From Isoetes taiwanensis (lineage: Eukaryota > Streptophyta > Lycopodiopsida > Isoetales > Isoetaceae): DNA of 64,000 nucleotides. The notes below the pieces were generated by a model. It made no database searches. It was not told the origin of the DNA and saw only the letters and a program-made list of their open reading frames with translations. A program made the position numbers and the translations under genes. The DNA lies in contig JAJEKV010000003.1 of the NCBI GenBank assembly GCA_021234155.1, positions 28,503,166-28,567,165 of the forward strand, in the 5' to 3' direction. Positions within the stretch are counted from its first letter, which is position 1. The number at the start of each line of letters is the position of its first letter. Below, piece by piece: positions 25,127 through 35,850 of the stretch.

Positions 25127-25240
25127 GCATTATAACAGGGGTTTTTTTTTCATGTTTTTGTACTGTTTTCTCTAAGGTTTTCATATGATTTGGTGGCCGT
25201 ATTCATCCAGGTGTACTAAATAGTATTTCTAGAGTGCACC
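25127..25240 (+). repeat. Second copy of the element end seen at 17229
   Basis: GCATTATAACAGGGGTT, then CTAAGGTTTTCATATGATTT and TCTAGAGTGC, match 17229-17340 in the same order for about 105 bp and then diverge. This supports 17229 as a true element terminus. The following 400 bp (25340-25640) hold only short open frames. Confidence 0.7.
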
Positions 25241-25871
25241 CTTTTGTTAGCCGTTGATTTTAGAAAAGGGGGCAAATCCTGTGGTGGTGGCAATGCTAGA
25301 TATTTTTAGGGTTGTGGGTTTTTTTAGGGTTGTCGAGGTCTTAGTTTCGAGGTCTTAGTTTCTGAACTTGGCTGCGGGATACGGAGATCCATGGAAAGTG
25401 AAGAAGAGAGGGAGATGGCGACACAGGGGCCAAGCCGACGGCGGAACTATTCCTTCTGTGCTGGGATTCTTTTCTTCGCCAAATCCGGCAAATACAACAG
25501 TTTTTCTTTTTCTGAGGTGGGTTCTCTGCCTTGCATATCTTGTGAAGCAAACAGTGAGGTTTCCGTGTCATGTTGGGATTTTTGAATTCGAAGGAGCTGG
25601 TAATTAAAGACATGGTAATTGGCTCCATGCTATGGCGAGGCATGGCACAATTTCAAGCAGTTCTCCTCCTATTTCCGGCCATATCCAGCCCATGTTTAAT
25701 TTTACAAGAGCTTGCAGCAAGGGGGGAAAAGATTCTTCAGAATCATCTCCTGCAATAATTCTCTGCATGCTTTAAAAACTTCCTGCCAGACGCCAGCAAT
25801 TCGACCAACAATGACGGTGATAAAATTAGCATGAGAACCCGTTGCTTTCTCCACTGCTTGATCTATTCCTA

Positions 25872-25955
25872 GCAACTCCACGATTTTTAACTCCACAATT
25901 TTTTAACTCCACGATTTTGAACTACACAGGGCGTTTCAACTCCACGATTTTGAAG
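25872..25955. repeat. Short minisatellite, unit AACTCCACGATTTT
   Basis: Four or five imperfect units of AACTCCACGATTTT lie immediately before the LINE. Confidence 0.75.
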
Positions 25956-25999
25956 CTTTTAAGATTTAAATTTGCCCTTAGTATCATCTGTTCTAAGGC

Positions 26000-26680
26000 G
26001 AGCCCAATCCTTAAGGTTGCACTGCTATTGCTGGACCCTGGACAGATTTTATGTCTCCAATCCTTCTGCTTCCTACTGGGACAACAGCTTTGTTACTAGT
26101 GATGAAGGAACTTCCATTTCTGACCATCAGCCTCAATTCCTCCATACCTCTCATGTCATCAATATTAAAAGAGAAGGGAGCACGCCTTATAAGTTTAATT
26201 CCTCTCTGTTGGATAATGAGAAATTTTGCTCTCAATTCAGATCCTTTTATGAGACTCTCTCCAATAATTCAAATCAATTGCCCTCTATGAAATGTTTTTA
26301 CTCGAAGATCAAACAAATCAAAGGGTGGATTAAAAACTGGTCTAAAACTATCAAGGAGGAGAGAAGTAAGGAAAGAAACCAGCTCTTAATGTATATGAAG
26401 GATATTAGGTCTCTTCTTCAGAATGATCCTTCTAACTATAATCTTCATGTAGGTGAGGAAATTTTAGAGAGAAGAATTAAGAATATTGAGGAGATAGAAG
26501 CTAAGGGCTCAGCTATTAGATGCAAAATTAAGTATACTAATGAAATGGACTCTGGCTCCTCAAAATTCTTCTTGGGGTTGCCAAGAGTAGGGTTCTTAGA
26601 AACTCCATTCTTTGAGACTACGATGATCAGGGTAACAATTATAATACTCATTCTGATATTGCAAACTTCTTCAAGAGCAG
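26000..26680 (+). pseudogene. LINE ORF2: endonuclease C-terminus and linker, frame-broken
   Basis: The frame of 25972-26841 encodes the endonuclease end (SISDHQPQF) and a charged linker (KIKQIKGWIKNWSKTIKEER, then IEEIEAKGSAIRCKIKYTNE). It ends in SGSSKFF, which normally leads into 'nTkfFh...r.kr N.I..i.d'. The continuation RVLRNSIL then TGA then YDDQGNN is in another frame. One frameshift near 26580 and one in-frame TGA near 26620 therefore separate the linker from the open reverse-transcriptase frame. Confidence 0.8.
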
Positions 26681-26684
26681 ATAT

Positions 26685-29240
26685 ATGGATATCTTTAGTG
26701 CCAAGCCAATTGATCCCAACATGGCCTCAGAAGCTAATGAGTTTATTTCCATTGTGGATTCTATTCTTCCTGAGCCAAGGGAAATCATGGATGATGCTAT
26801 CATTGCCATTCCATCTCACAATGAGATTTATGAGACTCTAAATTCCTTCAGCAAAGGTAAATCTCCTGGGCCAGATGGCCTGCCTGCTGAATTCTACATC
26901 AAGTTCTGGGATATTCTTAAAAATGATGTTATCTCCCTTGTCCATGCCTTCTGGAATGACAATCATTTACATCCTTCAATTTCCAGTGGCTTTATCTCTC
27001 TGATACCTAAAGTTGACCATCCTTCCAAGTTTCAGGACTGGAGACCCATCTCTCTCACCAATACTACTTATAAGCTCTGTGCTAAGATCATTGCCATGAG
27101 AATCAAGAGCTTTCTTCAAAGGAATATTAGCCAAAATCAATCAGCCTTCCTTCCAAATAGATATATCTTGGATAATTATGTGGCTGCTATGGAAGGTCTA
27201 CATTGGAACAAAATCTCGAATCAAAATTGTATTCTTCTCAAGCTGGATTTTAAAAGAGCCTTTGACTCTGTGAGGTGGGATTTCTTGGATTTTGCCATGT
27301 CTAAATTGGGCTTTCATCCCAAACTCATGAATCTTATACATGGTTTAAACTCGAGGTCCAATTCTGCAGTTCTCATCAATGGTGTCCCTGCTGGCTTTTT
27401 TCCTCTCTCTTGTGGAGTTAGACAAGGATGTCCTCTAGCTCCATATCTTTTTCTTGTGGCTGCTGAACTTTTAACTAAGGTCACTCTTCATTATCAGAAT
27501 TCTGCTCAGTTGAAAGGTTTGAATCTTCCAAACTCTGATAATAGTATTTCCATTCTTCAATATGCTGATGATACCTTTTCCTTCCTGGATGCTGATATTC
27601 ACAATATCAATCTTTTCCTTAAGATTCTAAGACAATTCTCTGCTGCCTCTGGTATCCAATTGAATTTGGGTAAAAGTATGATCATTGGTGACCTCAATAC
27701 TCCAGTTCTAGCTGGTATTAATGTTCTGCCTACTAATCAGGCAACCAAATTACTGGGTTTGCCTATAGCTTTGAATCATAGCATCAAAGGCCTTTGGGAT
27801 CCAATTATTTCGAGAATAAAAAAGAAGCTGAACAATTATGGGAATTATCTCTCTCTTGCTGGTAGATCTATCATTGCTAATGCTGTTCTTGCTAGTTCTC
27901 ATGTCTACTTTTCTACAGCTCTAGTAGCTCCCAAATATGTTTATTTGGAGCTGGAGAAGATAATTAGGAATTTCATCTGGAAAGGAAGCCATCTGGTCAA
28001 TTGGAACTCTATATGTAAGCCTAAAGTCTCAGGAGGGTTAGGTTGCAAGAATCTTTATATCCAAGCTCAATCCCTTGCTGGCAAGCTTATTTGGAAAGCA
28101 ATTCATGGGAATCAGTCTCCTGCTTATATTTTTATCAGGTATTGGATTTCTCAAAGTCGCCCTTGTGGTCACCCCTCTATCCATCATCTGCTTCCTCATT
28201 CTGCCTTCAATCAACTGAAACCAGGTCCCAGCATTTCCCCTCTTATGCATAATCTCATCAAGGCTTGGAATGCTATTTCTCCTAATTTTCATTTCATTAA
28301 AAGAGAAGAGTTACATTCTGATGTTCCAATCTTCTGGAACCCAATCATGACTGAGCAAAATTCTCCTGTTCTAGCCATCAAGCATCCCAGGATCTATAAG
28401 AAATGGCATGAGGCTGGTCTTGTCTATATCAGAGACATGTTTGTAAGTGGTAGAATCATTTCGTGGACTAGACTGAAAAGTATTATTAAAGGCACCTCTT
28501 CTGATAAGAAAATTTATTCCTTTATCAAACCCTTCCTCTCAAACTTATCTGTTAACTCTGGCAAAAGTGACTGGAGGGTAAATGAAAAAGGGGATTATAA
28601 AGTGAAAAATGTTTATAATGCCATGACTTCCAACATTGAGGGGTGTAAAGCTATGCTGAAATGGTCTATTACTTATGATCAGCTTAAAAAACTATTTCAT
28701 AATGTCTGGCATTCATATTGTCCTCCAAAAGTCTCTTATTTTATTTGGCTCATTGCTAATGGCAGTTTAAACAATCTGGTCTCCATGTCTAGAAATAACC
28801 CTAATATTTCTGCTAATTGCCCTTTAGCTTGTAATAGGCCTGAGGACATGTGCCATATTTTCTTCTGTAGTACCCTAAATGGTTTCTGGTCTTGGTTCAC
28901 AGACAAATTTGGGATTGATATTAATCAGGATCTTATGTCCCTATTGAGTCATGATAATAATTTTGTCAGTACAATTATTAATATTGCCCTTTGGAACATT
29001 TGGAAAGCAAGGAATCGGGTGTTATATAGTAAAAAGAATGTGTCCATCTTCTGGATAAAATTGCACTTTCAGTTTGATTTTGAGACTATTGCTACAGCAC
29101 ATAAAAAGAAATTTGGTGCTAATTTTGACAGGAAATGGGAAGACTATGGTTTGTATAGGGGTCACTTTGATTTGTTTGCTTCCAATCTAAATGTGGTGGA
29201 TTCTAACTTATTTCTTTCTGATGATCCTAGAGTATCTTAA
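26685..29240 (+). CDS. LINE reverse transcriptase with zinc-binding C-terminus, 851 codons open
   Basis: This is the longest open frame in the window. Motifs in order: KGKSPGPDGLPAEFY (residues 57-71), WRPISLTNTTYKL (119-131), LDFKRAFDSVRWDF (187-200), GVRQGCPLAPYLF (244-256) and the catalytic QYADDT (292-297). A thumb region follows with LLGLPI and GRSIIANAVL. Near the C-terminus PPKVSYFIWLIANGSL leads to a cysteine/histidine cluster (CPLACNRPEDMCHIFFC) and LWNIWKARN, the zf-RVT domain. The enzyme would copy its RNA at a nicked target. The true start lies upstream, beyond the frameshift, so the first Met is arbitrary. The open 2.5 kb implies recent insertion. Confidence 0.93.
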   Translation: MDIFSAKPIDPNMASEANEFISIVDSILPEPREIMDDAIIAIPSHNEIYETLNSFSKGKSPGPDGLPAEFYIKFWDILKNDVISLVHAFWNDNHLHPSISSGFISLIPKVDHPSKFQDWRPISLTNTTYKLCAKIIAMRIKSFLQRNISQNQSAFLPNRYILDNYVAAMEGLHWNKISNQNCILLKLDFKRAFDSVRWDFLDFAMSKLGFHPKLMNLIHGLNSRSNSAVLINGVPAGFFPLSCGVRQGCPLAPYLFLVAAELLTKVTLHYQNSAQLKGLNLPNSDNSISILQYADDTFSFLDADIHNINLFLKILRQFSAASGIQLNLGKSMIIGDLNTPVLAGINVLPTNQATKLLGLPIALNHSIKGLWDPIISRIKKKLNNYGNYLSLAGRSIIANAVLASSHVYFSTALVAPKYVYLELEKIIRNFIWKGSHLVNWNSICKPKVSGGLGCKNLYIQAQSLAGKLIWKAIHGNQSPAYIFIRYWISQSRPCGHPSIHHLLPHSAFNQLKPGPSISPLMHNLIKAWNAISPNFHFIKREELHSDVPIFWNPIMTEQNSPVLAIKHPRIYKKWHEAGLVYIRDMFVSGRIISWTRLKSIIKGTSSDKKIYSFIKPFLSNLSVNSGKSDWRVNEKGDYKVKNVYNAMTSNIEGCKAMLKWSITYDQLKKLFHNVWHSYCPPKVSYFIWLIANGSLNNLVSMSRNNPNISANCPLACNRPEDMCHIFFCSTLNGFWSWFTDKFGIDINQDLMSLLSHDNNFVSTIINIALWNIWKARNRVLYSKKNVSIFWIKLHFQFDFETIATAHKKKFGANFDRKWEDYGLYRGHFDLFASNLNVVDSNLFLSDDPRVS

Positions 29241-29685
29241 TTTCCTACGAGGAGAAGGAAGCAATAAATTTGATTCCAGCAACTCTCCTTTCAGTCAGAG
29301 ATCTAGGGATCAGGTCATGAAAAATGACATTGCCACTTCAATGGAGTCTTTCCTGATGAAAAGAGGACGTAAGAGTTACAATAAGGAAAGTGAAGACTTG
29401 TGGGCGAGTATATTTTGCAGGGAGGTCATCCAAATCCACCTCTTGTGGAAATTCCTATCAGCCAATAACCGAATTCTCACAGAAGCTCAGCTCTCAAGAT
29501 ATAGAACACTGTATTACAGCCATAAGTTACTGGCTGATCTATATGGATCACTGCTAATTCTTCTTGAGGACAAGGATATGTTTCGACTCTGCTACTATAA
29601 TAATTGGCCCCTTGTTCAATACTTCTTTGGATCCACAGATGCCTTTAATGCCTACTTCAACTCTTACTTTTCAGATCACTGCTGA
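29191..29685 (+). CDS. Open frame 3' of the reverse transcriptase, function unknown
   Basis: A 164-codon frame overlaps the end of the reverse-transcriptase frame by about 50 bp in another phase. From about residue 20 the peptide looks protein-like (NDIATSMESFLMKRGRKSYN; LWASIFCREVIQIHLLWKFL; YRTLYYSHKLLADLYGSLLI) but matches no domain I know. It lies inside the LINE, before its poly-A tail. It may be a C-terminal extension joined by a frameshift or a fortuitous frame. Confidence 0.4.
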   Translation: MWWILTYFFLMILEYLNFLRGEGSNKFDSSNSPFSQRSRDQVMKNDIATSMESFLMKRGRKSYNKESEDLWASIFCREVIQIHLLWKFLSANNRILTEAQLSRYRTLYYSHKLLADLYGSLLILLEDKDMFRLCYYNNWPLVQYFFGSTDAFNAYFNSYFSDHC

Positions 29686-30769
29686 ATTCCCTGTCCATCT
29701 GGCCTGCAAATCAAGAAGCATATACTGGCTTTTATTTAATTTAGTTCTGGTTTACTTTTTTGGTGGATTATTTGGCAGGTTCATAATCCTTCGAGAATCT
29801 TCTACAATCTACAGTTCCGGGAAAGCGAATTACTATTTACCTATTTTCATTACATTCTCCTACGGGTGACTGCTGTTTGATCTACTTCCTAAAGTGCAGA
29901 CCTCATTTTGCACTCTGTTTACGCTCTGTAATCAATTGCTGGATTTGACTATATTTTTGATATGCTTCTCATAAAAGCATACCTTTGCTATGTATTTTGA
30001 GATTTCATAATTAATGATAAAACCAACTCTTACTTTCAAAAAAAAAAACAAAATAAAAAAATTTGCTGGTTATTGTCAATCTCAGCCAAAGCAACTGCCA
30101 TATCCTTGGATCTATAATGCTCTCCTCACAGACGACATAGCAAAATAGGAGACGCCTAGCCCATCTCTTCTAATGCAAAATAGACAATTTATGGCTATTC
30201 TATGAAGCTCTTTTTTAGTTCTGATAAATCTTGCTTCACACTTTTTACTCCATGCTCTCCCTATTCTCTCCTTTGTTCTGATGGCTTATCATCAGTCTCG
30301 CCCAATAGGCCAGATCACCTCCTTGCCCAAATAATGGTCCGGTGTAAAAAAAAATGGGCCAGATAGATTGATGAATTGGGGCTTAGGGACGCGGCAAGAA
30401 GGGCATCTTAGATCATCCAAACGCCAGACATTCGGCCGCGGAAGTTTATTGTGCCAAGAGCAGTTAGTGCAGAGGAACAATTTTGAGGTCAATTTTTGTC
30501 GCAGAACAAGGGCATTTTGATAATTTAATAAAATGCACGACCATTTCAACAATTTTGCTAAAATACAAGGTCATTTTTATAAATTTCCCTTACTTATTTC
30601 ATCAATATTGTAGAGTTTGTAGAGTTTCCTTTTTATTCCAATATGTAAATAATTTTTGGCCTACTTGCTTATTACAAATATATATTATAGAAAGTTTTGC
30701 AGCGCAATTGTAAATGGTCTTTAAGGCCACACTGTCTTAGGCACAACAACCTATACCGATGTACACAAC

Positions 30770-31145
30770 ATTCGTACATTAAATACATTAAAAATAAATC
30801 CCCCCTTAAACCCCCTTTTGTTTGGGTGCATATTCACTGATGTAGGGCAGCGAGAGCCCTTATATAATTATGTTTTGGATGTACAAAATTAACACCATAT
30901 AGTATATTGCCGGAAATCTTATAGTATTTTGCAAATCTTGTTATACAGTATCACAATTTCTATACATTCATACCCCACAAACGAGGAATTTTGTGTGCGG
31001 TGTAGATTAAGGAATAAGGGGTGAATATGCCTATCCAACAGCTCTCGTTGCCCGGAGTCACCCCCCGTGCACCCAAACAAAAGGGGATTTAAGGGGGGAT
31101 TTAATTTTAATGTGTGTAATGTATAATGGTTTGTGTTATAAGTTA
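30770..31145. mobile_element. Long-TIR MITE, family M1, copy 2 (diverged)
   Basis: It shares with the 19.3-kb element, in the same order, CCCCCTTAAACCCCCTTTTG, GGGTGCATATTCAC, GTAGGGCAGCGAGAGCCC, ATACCCCACAAACGAGGA, CAGCTCTCGTTGCCCGG and the returning arm. Internal sequence is also alignable, so both are members of one family. Arms are shorter and more mutated than in copy 1. Confidence 0.82.
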
Positions 31146-33250
31146 AAAATTTACCAAGAACATTTCTTTTTATAATTGTGTCATGCTGGATGTATATATT
31201 CGTTTCATATCATTCATGAAAATGTGTTGACTACAATACCACCATATGGTCCAGATTTTAACATGCATTACTAATTGCCATAAAAGAAAAGAATAGTGTG
31301 CTCTGCTTCAACATGGATACATGCTTCTCCATGCAAATCCCTCTGTTATATAACCAACAATTGGAACATGGATACATGCGTCTCCATGCAAATCCCCCTG
31401 TTATATAACCAACAATTAGTCATCAACTATATATTTGTTGTAAACTATGCATAAATCAGAGCCAAGCACTTCAATGTGTTTCACAAAAGCCTTCCAGTCC
31501 CAAAAACGTCAAAAGCTGTGGCTCAATAGCAAAAAAGAAGCAGCTTTATACTTCTTCCATGAATGATGATGCAAATTACAGCTTGATATTGTTTTCTTTA
31601 ATGGTATAAATTAACTGCGTAGCTAAGTTGTGTAGCTAGAATGCCATGTGTAGCTGCATAAGTGATCAAGAACGATGGAATACCAATGATTTTTCTCATC
31701 TTTCTTTCAAGTAATGTTGATGTTCCTCACAAACCACCGTTCCTTATTTCTGAGGTACAAATATTTGATAGCAATACTGTGCAAAGATGCCTGCATGGCA
31801 AACTTATAATGTGTGCTCACATTCTGCCAATCATCATTTCAGAATATCACATAGGTCTGGATTGTGGATTTAATTGGCAGGCTATAAAAAACCAGAACTT
31901 AAATCTCAAATTTGAAAACCTACAGAGAAAAATGCAGCTTCTAGCATATAGTAAAAAGAGCACACAATTTGTCTTGAGATCAATTTATACCTGTTTTACT
32001 GAATCCCGCAAGACTAAGATCCTCTGCAAACCAAAACCGAATAATGGTATGTCCACGCACACAACTGAAATGTTCTTTTTTCTCACCTCTGTTAAGAGTA
32101 GAAGTAAAGAATTTTGTAGATGAGAGATTTCTAGATATGATGTATGGAAGTCCATCCAGATCTGCAGCACGTCCATCACATATAATTCTGGCCCTTATTA
32201 CTCATTAATGCAGTAGATGGCAGCTTTGCAAAGTTTCATTCTCAGTAATATAGTACAAAGAAACTGAGCACAGGTGTGTCTCAAACACTACAAAACAACT
32301 CTACAATAAATACATGTAACAATACTGGAACCCTTGCTCCTACTCCATCTCTCAAAGCTATCTTTGTATACATTATCACCACAGACCATACAAAATACCA
32401 TAGGCTCTGAAATGTTTTTCAAGCTTCAGTTGCCATTGCCTCCTAAGAAACTGGGCAATCCCCTTTGCAAGTGTCTTGTATAATGGAAAAGAGCCTCAGA
32501 AACATTTTGATGGTCCTTCCGACATCCATGACATTGCTACATTAAAAAGTGGCCTAAATAATCCATGTAGTAAGTCTCTTGCACAAATTGAGATTTTCAG
32601 TGATTTCCATTTCAGTGTATAAACTCATGGATCAAAATGAATATCCTGACCTGATACATATCTTCCCATTATTTCTTATGTCATAGCTCCATAGCCATTG
32701 AACCAAAGCTTCCTTCAAGCATATTCCTTAGGAGGAAGAATGATTGCCGATTTCACTTCCCATAGCCGAACTGTCACCATTTGTATTTGATGCCGAAGAT
32801 GCTTGCCATGAAGACATTTCTCACTTCCCTCTGCCATAGATTCGTATGATAATACATATCTTATTTAATGTGCCCTCATTCTATTCTATTCTATTCTATT
32901 CTATTCTATTCTGTAGGTAAAGCATGTTCTTACCATGATTTGCCTAATGTTTCCTGCCTTGAAAGCTTGCCCTGATTGCCGTCGCCAGATCTGTGTTCAA
33001 AAGAAGCCAACCGCTGCCTATGATCTGTGCTTACTATCCCTGTGGAAGAAAATCAAACCTTCTTCTGCCTTGATGATATTCTCCTTCACAGAATCTTGCA
33101 TAGGAAAACTGCCATATTACACAGTGCTCACAAACCATATCACGAACAACACATACTGTATGCCAAGCTTCCCAACCAGCTCTCAAAAACCTGCCATGAT
33201 GCCCACTACAAAACAAATCCCGAGGAAGACACTATCCACTGCTTCCTGGA
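31146..33250. other. No firm gene; tandem repeat and microsatellite
   Basis: A 56-bp tandem duplication lies at about 31311-31420 (ACATGGATACATGC...TTATATAACCAACAATT, twice) and an (ATTCT)7 run at 32878-32912. Frames of 128-153 codons exist (31662-32123, 32935-33321), but none shows a domain or splice support. Confidence 0.45.
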
Positions 33251-33256
33251 CCATTA

Positions 33257-33796
33257 GGGTTTTTTTGAGATTAAAAAAGGGCCTTCAAAACATGCCAACT
33301 AAGCCAAATGAAGATAAATGAACTACCAATCAGAAATCAGAGCCTGACGGGTCCAGTCAGCAAAACTGTTATAACTAACTCACTAGATCACATTTTCTAG
33401 TATAACTATTGATAGAAAAGTCCAAATGAGCTCTCGTTTAGTGCAATATATAGATCTCGTTGAGATCTTTTCAACCTTAGGTGCTTTGCACATATTTTAA
33501 CCACTTATGATTGTCAAAACTCCAAAAAATATGGTTTTTACCATTTTTTTCTATCCTACGGGGCTAAAAGATATGAAAACCACCCAAGGTTGGAATGATC
33601 TCAATGAGATCTATCTATTGCACTAAACAAGAGCTCATTTGGACTTTTCTATCAACACTTATGCTAGAAAATGTGATCCAGTGAGTTAGTTATAACTGTT
33701 TTGCTGACTGGATTACCAGTTCTGTTTTCTGATTGGTAGTTCATATAGCTTAGTCAGCAGTTCTTAAAAGGCCCTTTTATGATCTCAAAAAATCCC
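33257..33796. mobile_element. 540-bp foldback MITE with arms of about 220-250 bp
   Basis: The two halves are near-complete inverted repeats. The left arm begins GGGTTTTTTTGAGAT and contains AACTACCAATCAGAAA, GTCCAGTCAGCAAAAC and TGATAGAAAAGTCCAAATGA; the right arm repeats these in reverse complement. The flanks read ATTA before and TAAT after, consistent with a TA target. A transcript would fold into one long hairpin. Confidence 0.88.
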
Positions 33797-33974
33797 TAAT
33801 GCTTTATTCAAGTTCTTCAACATCCATTGCTTCCAAGCAACGATAAACATAGAATCCGAGCCATAAACATACTCTCACGATTGCCCTCACGATAACATCA
33901 GATAACATGAACACAATCGCTTGTATATCTGATGTCGTGACGCTGGGCTCGGATTGTTTATAGGATTTTATGGT

Positions 33975-34290
33975 CAGCTCGGCCTCACGATTTGCATAGG
34001 CTTAGAACCAGCCTCATAGCCATAGTGCTAGCCACTATTTCGGCCATAGCCTGGACCTGTAAGCTCCATCAAAGCTCTGTGATCGAGCTTATAGCCTGAT
34101 CCCATTCGAGTGGCGGCCATCTTGGAGCTAAGAAACAATTCGCAAAGGATCCAAAGCCAGAAGAGGGCATTGCCATGCCTGCACTGCCCAGCGGAGGAAT
34201 TCCAAACGGATTTCCAGATCCTCTTGTGTGGGCTTCGGCAAGCCGCCGGATTCTCCCTAACCCTAGCAGGCCTTTGCAAAAAACCATACC
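33975..34290 (-). pseudogene. Possible Gly-rich protein gene fragment
   Basis: Minus-strand frames read GNPFGIPPLGSAGMAMPSSG and, in another phase, GPGYGRNSG then TAG then HYGYEAGSKPMQIVRPS. Composition looks coding (Gly, Pro, Tyr) but the frame is broken and no family is recognised. Confidence 0.25.
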
Positions 34291-34429
34291 CGACCTGATC
34301 TAGGACGTGATCTGGACAGTCTGGGCATAATCTGAATCAAATCTTGGCCATCCAATTTAGAGGAACACACACGACAGACATACACTATAATTTTATTATA
34401 TAGGACTAGAAAAGGGCCGGGCCCTTTTC

Positions 34430-34690
34430 TATTGCATCCTTCCTCGGCTCGGCCCCTCCGGGGCCTCGCCTCGGTTTGGGCCCATCTCCGTGCCCCTTTT
34501 TTTTGTAGCCTTCCTCGGCTCGGCCCCTCTGGGGCCTCGTCTCGGTTTGGACATCCTTGGGACTATTCCTCGGCTCGGCCTCGGCCTTCGGCCGAGGCCT
34601 CGCCTCGGTTTGGGCCCACCCATATAGTCCTATTACTAATTCCAAAGTGTCACCCATAGGAAGCTTAATCAACCTCGGTTTGGCATTGCC
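34430..34690. repeat. GC-rich tandem repeats of TTCCTCGGCTCGGCC units
   Basis: Three or more units of TTCCTCGGCTCGGCCCC... GGGGCCTCGCCTCGGTTTGG occur at about 34440, 34510 and 34565. The last contains the palindrome CGGCCTTCGGCCG. Much richer in GC than its surroundings. Confidence 0.8.
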
Positions 34691-35850
34691 TCGCATACAT
34701 ATCTACTACCAATTCCAAACCATCACACATTGAGGAGCTTGACTAAACCGACCATAAACTCCAAAGTCTCACTCATTACAAGCTGACTCACACTTACTAC
34801 AGCGACTACCAATTTCAAACTATCACCCATTGGGAGCTTACCCACACCTACTACTACTTTTAAAGTATCACCCATTAGGAGCTTACTACATCTACTATGA
34901 ATTCCAAAGTACAACCCCTATATATTCAAGAAACTTCCCATGTTACTAAGCATTCATTGCTCAACCACCCATGAGGAGCATACTCACACATACAACCATG
35001 AGGACCCATACCACATCTACTCCCATGAGGACTTTTACCACGTTTATTACTTGGCACCCGTGCAAGAGGAGTTTATTCACGCCTATTACTAATTGTAAAG
35101 TATTATCCATGAAGAGCCTACTTACACCTCTACCATGTTAGTAATTTCAATTACAACCTCTATATGTCCAGAGTATCAGACATGAGGAGCATACTCACAC
35201 ATCCATGAGGACCCATACGACATCTACACCCATGAGGATATTTACCACATCTATTTCTTGGCACCCATGTATGGGGAGTTTACTTACACCTACTACCGTA
35301 TACATGCCCTACTAAAGTATAACCTATGTGGATGTTACTCTCACTTACTATCATGGGTAGCATATTCACACATACACACATGAGGACCCGTGCCGCAACT
35401 ACACCCATGAAGCCACATCTACTACATTCATTATTTCTAGACTGAGGTGCTTGCGTATGAGCATCTAAAACATTCTAGAACATTCTATTTTGAGTGTTTG
35501 CAAAGTTTCCAAAAACCTTCTATAAAGTATCGCTCATGAGGAGAACACTGCCAATTCCAAAGTATCATCTATGAGGATGCCAAGAGCATTTCACATCCTT
35601 ATTCACATATACTACTCAACCCTCTATTCTATTACCAACAAAGTATCATTCATGAGTAGCATACTCATCCTTGGGGGTCCATACCACATCTACACCCATG
35701 GGGCCACATCTACTACCTCTATACCAATTCTAAAGTATGTCAATTCCAAAGTATCACCATGTAAAGCTCACACACTTATCATACCCATCACACCTACTAT
35801 TTATCATACCCATCACACTTACTACTTGCTATTTTTTTACTGAGGTGCTT
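34690..35850. repeat. Degenerate minisatellite array
   Basis: Variants of 'CCAATTCCAAAGTATCACCC atgaggagc ttactcacacctactac' recur every 40-90 bp, for example near 34700, 34800, 34865, 34990, 35090, 35205, 35330, 35530 and 35640. Spacing is irregular and there is no coding potential. Confidence 0.75.

Larger units (their letters stand above)
25990..30060 (+). mobile_element. L1-type LINE, truncated at the 5' end
   Basis: The element starts inside the endonuclease domain. The first recognisable peptide is TLDRFYVSNP, followed by the catalytic SDH motif (TSISDHQPQF) near 26120. The linker region, reverse transcriptase and zinc-binding tail follow. It ends in an A-rich tail (about 30029-30060) after a 3' region with no coding potential beyond 29690. 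ORF1 and most of the endonuclease are missing. No clear target-site duplication was found. Confidence 0.88.

Noticed and set aside
25702-25896. Minus-strand frame as a LINE ORF1
   Set aside because: No zinc knuckle or RNA-binding motif, and the orientation is opposite to the adjacent LINE.
30292-30552. Minus-strand frame with CTNCSWHNKL and CPSC as a zinc-finger gene
   Set aside because: Two CxxC pairs in an isolated 86-codon frame without flanking support; possibly a decayed element tail.
33257-33796. Stowaway-type MITE by name
   Set aside because: TA flanks fit, but the ends (GGGTTTTTTTGAG) do not match the usual CTCCCTCCGT terminus, so no family name is given.
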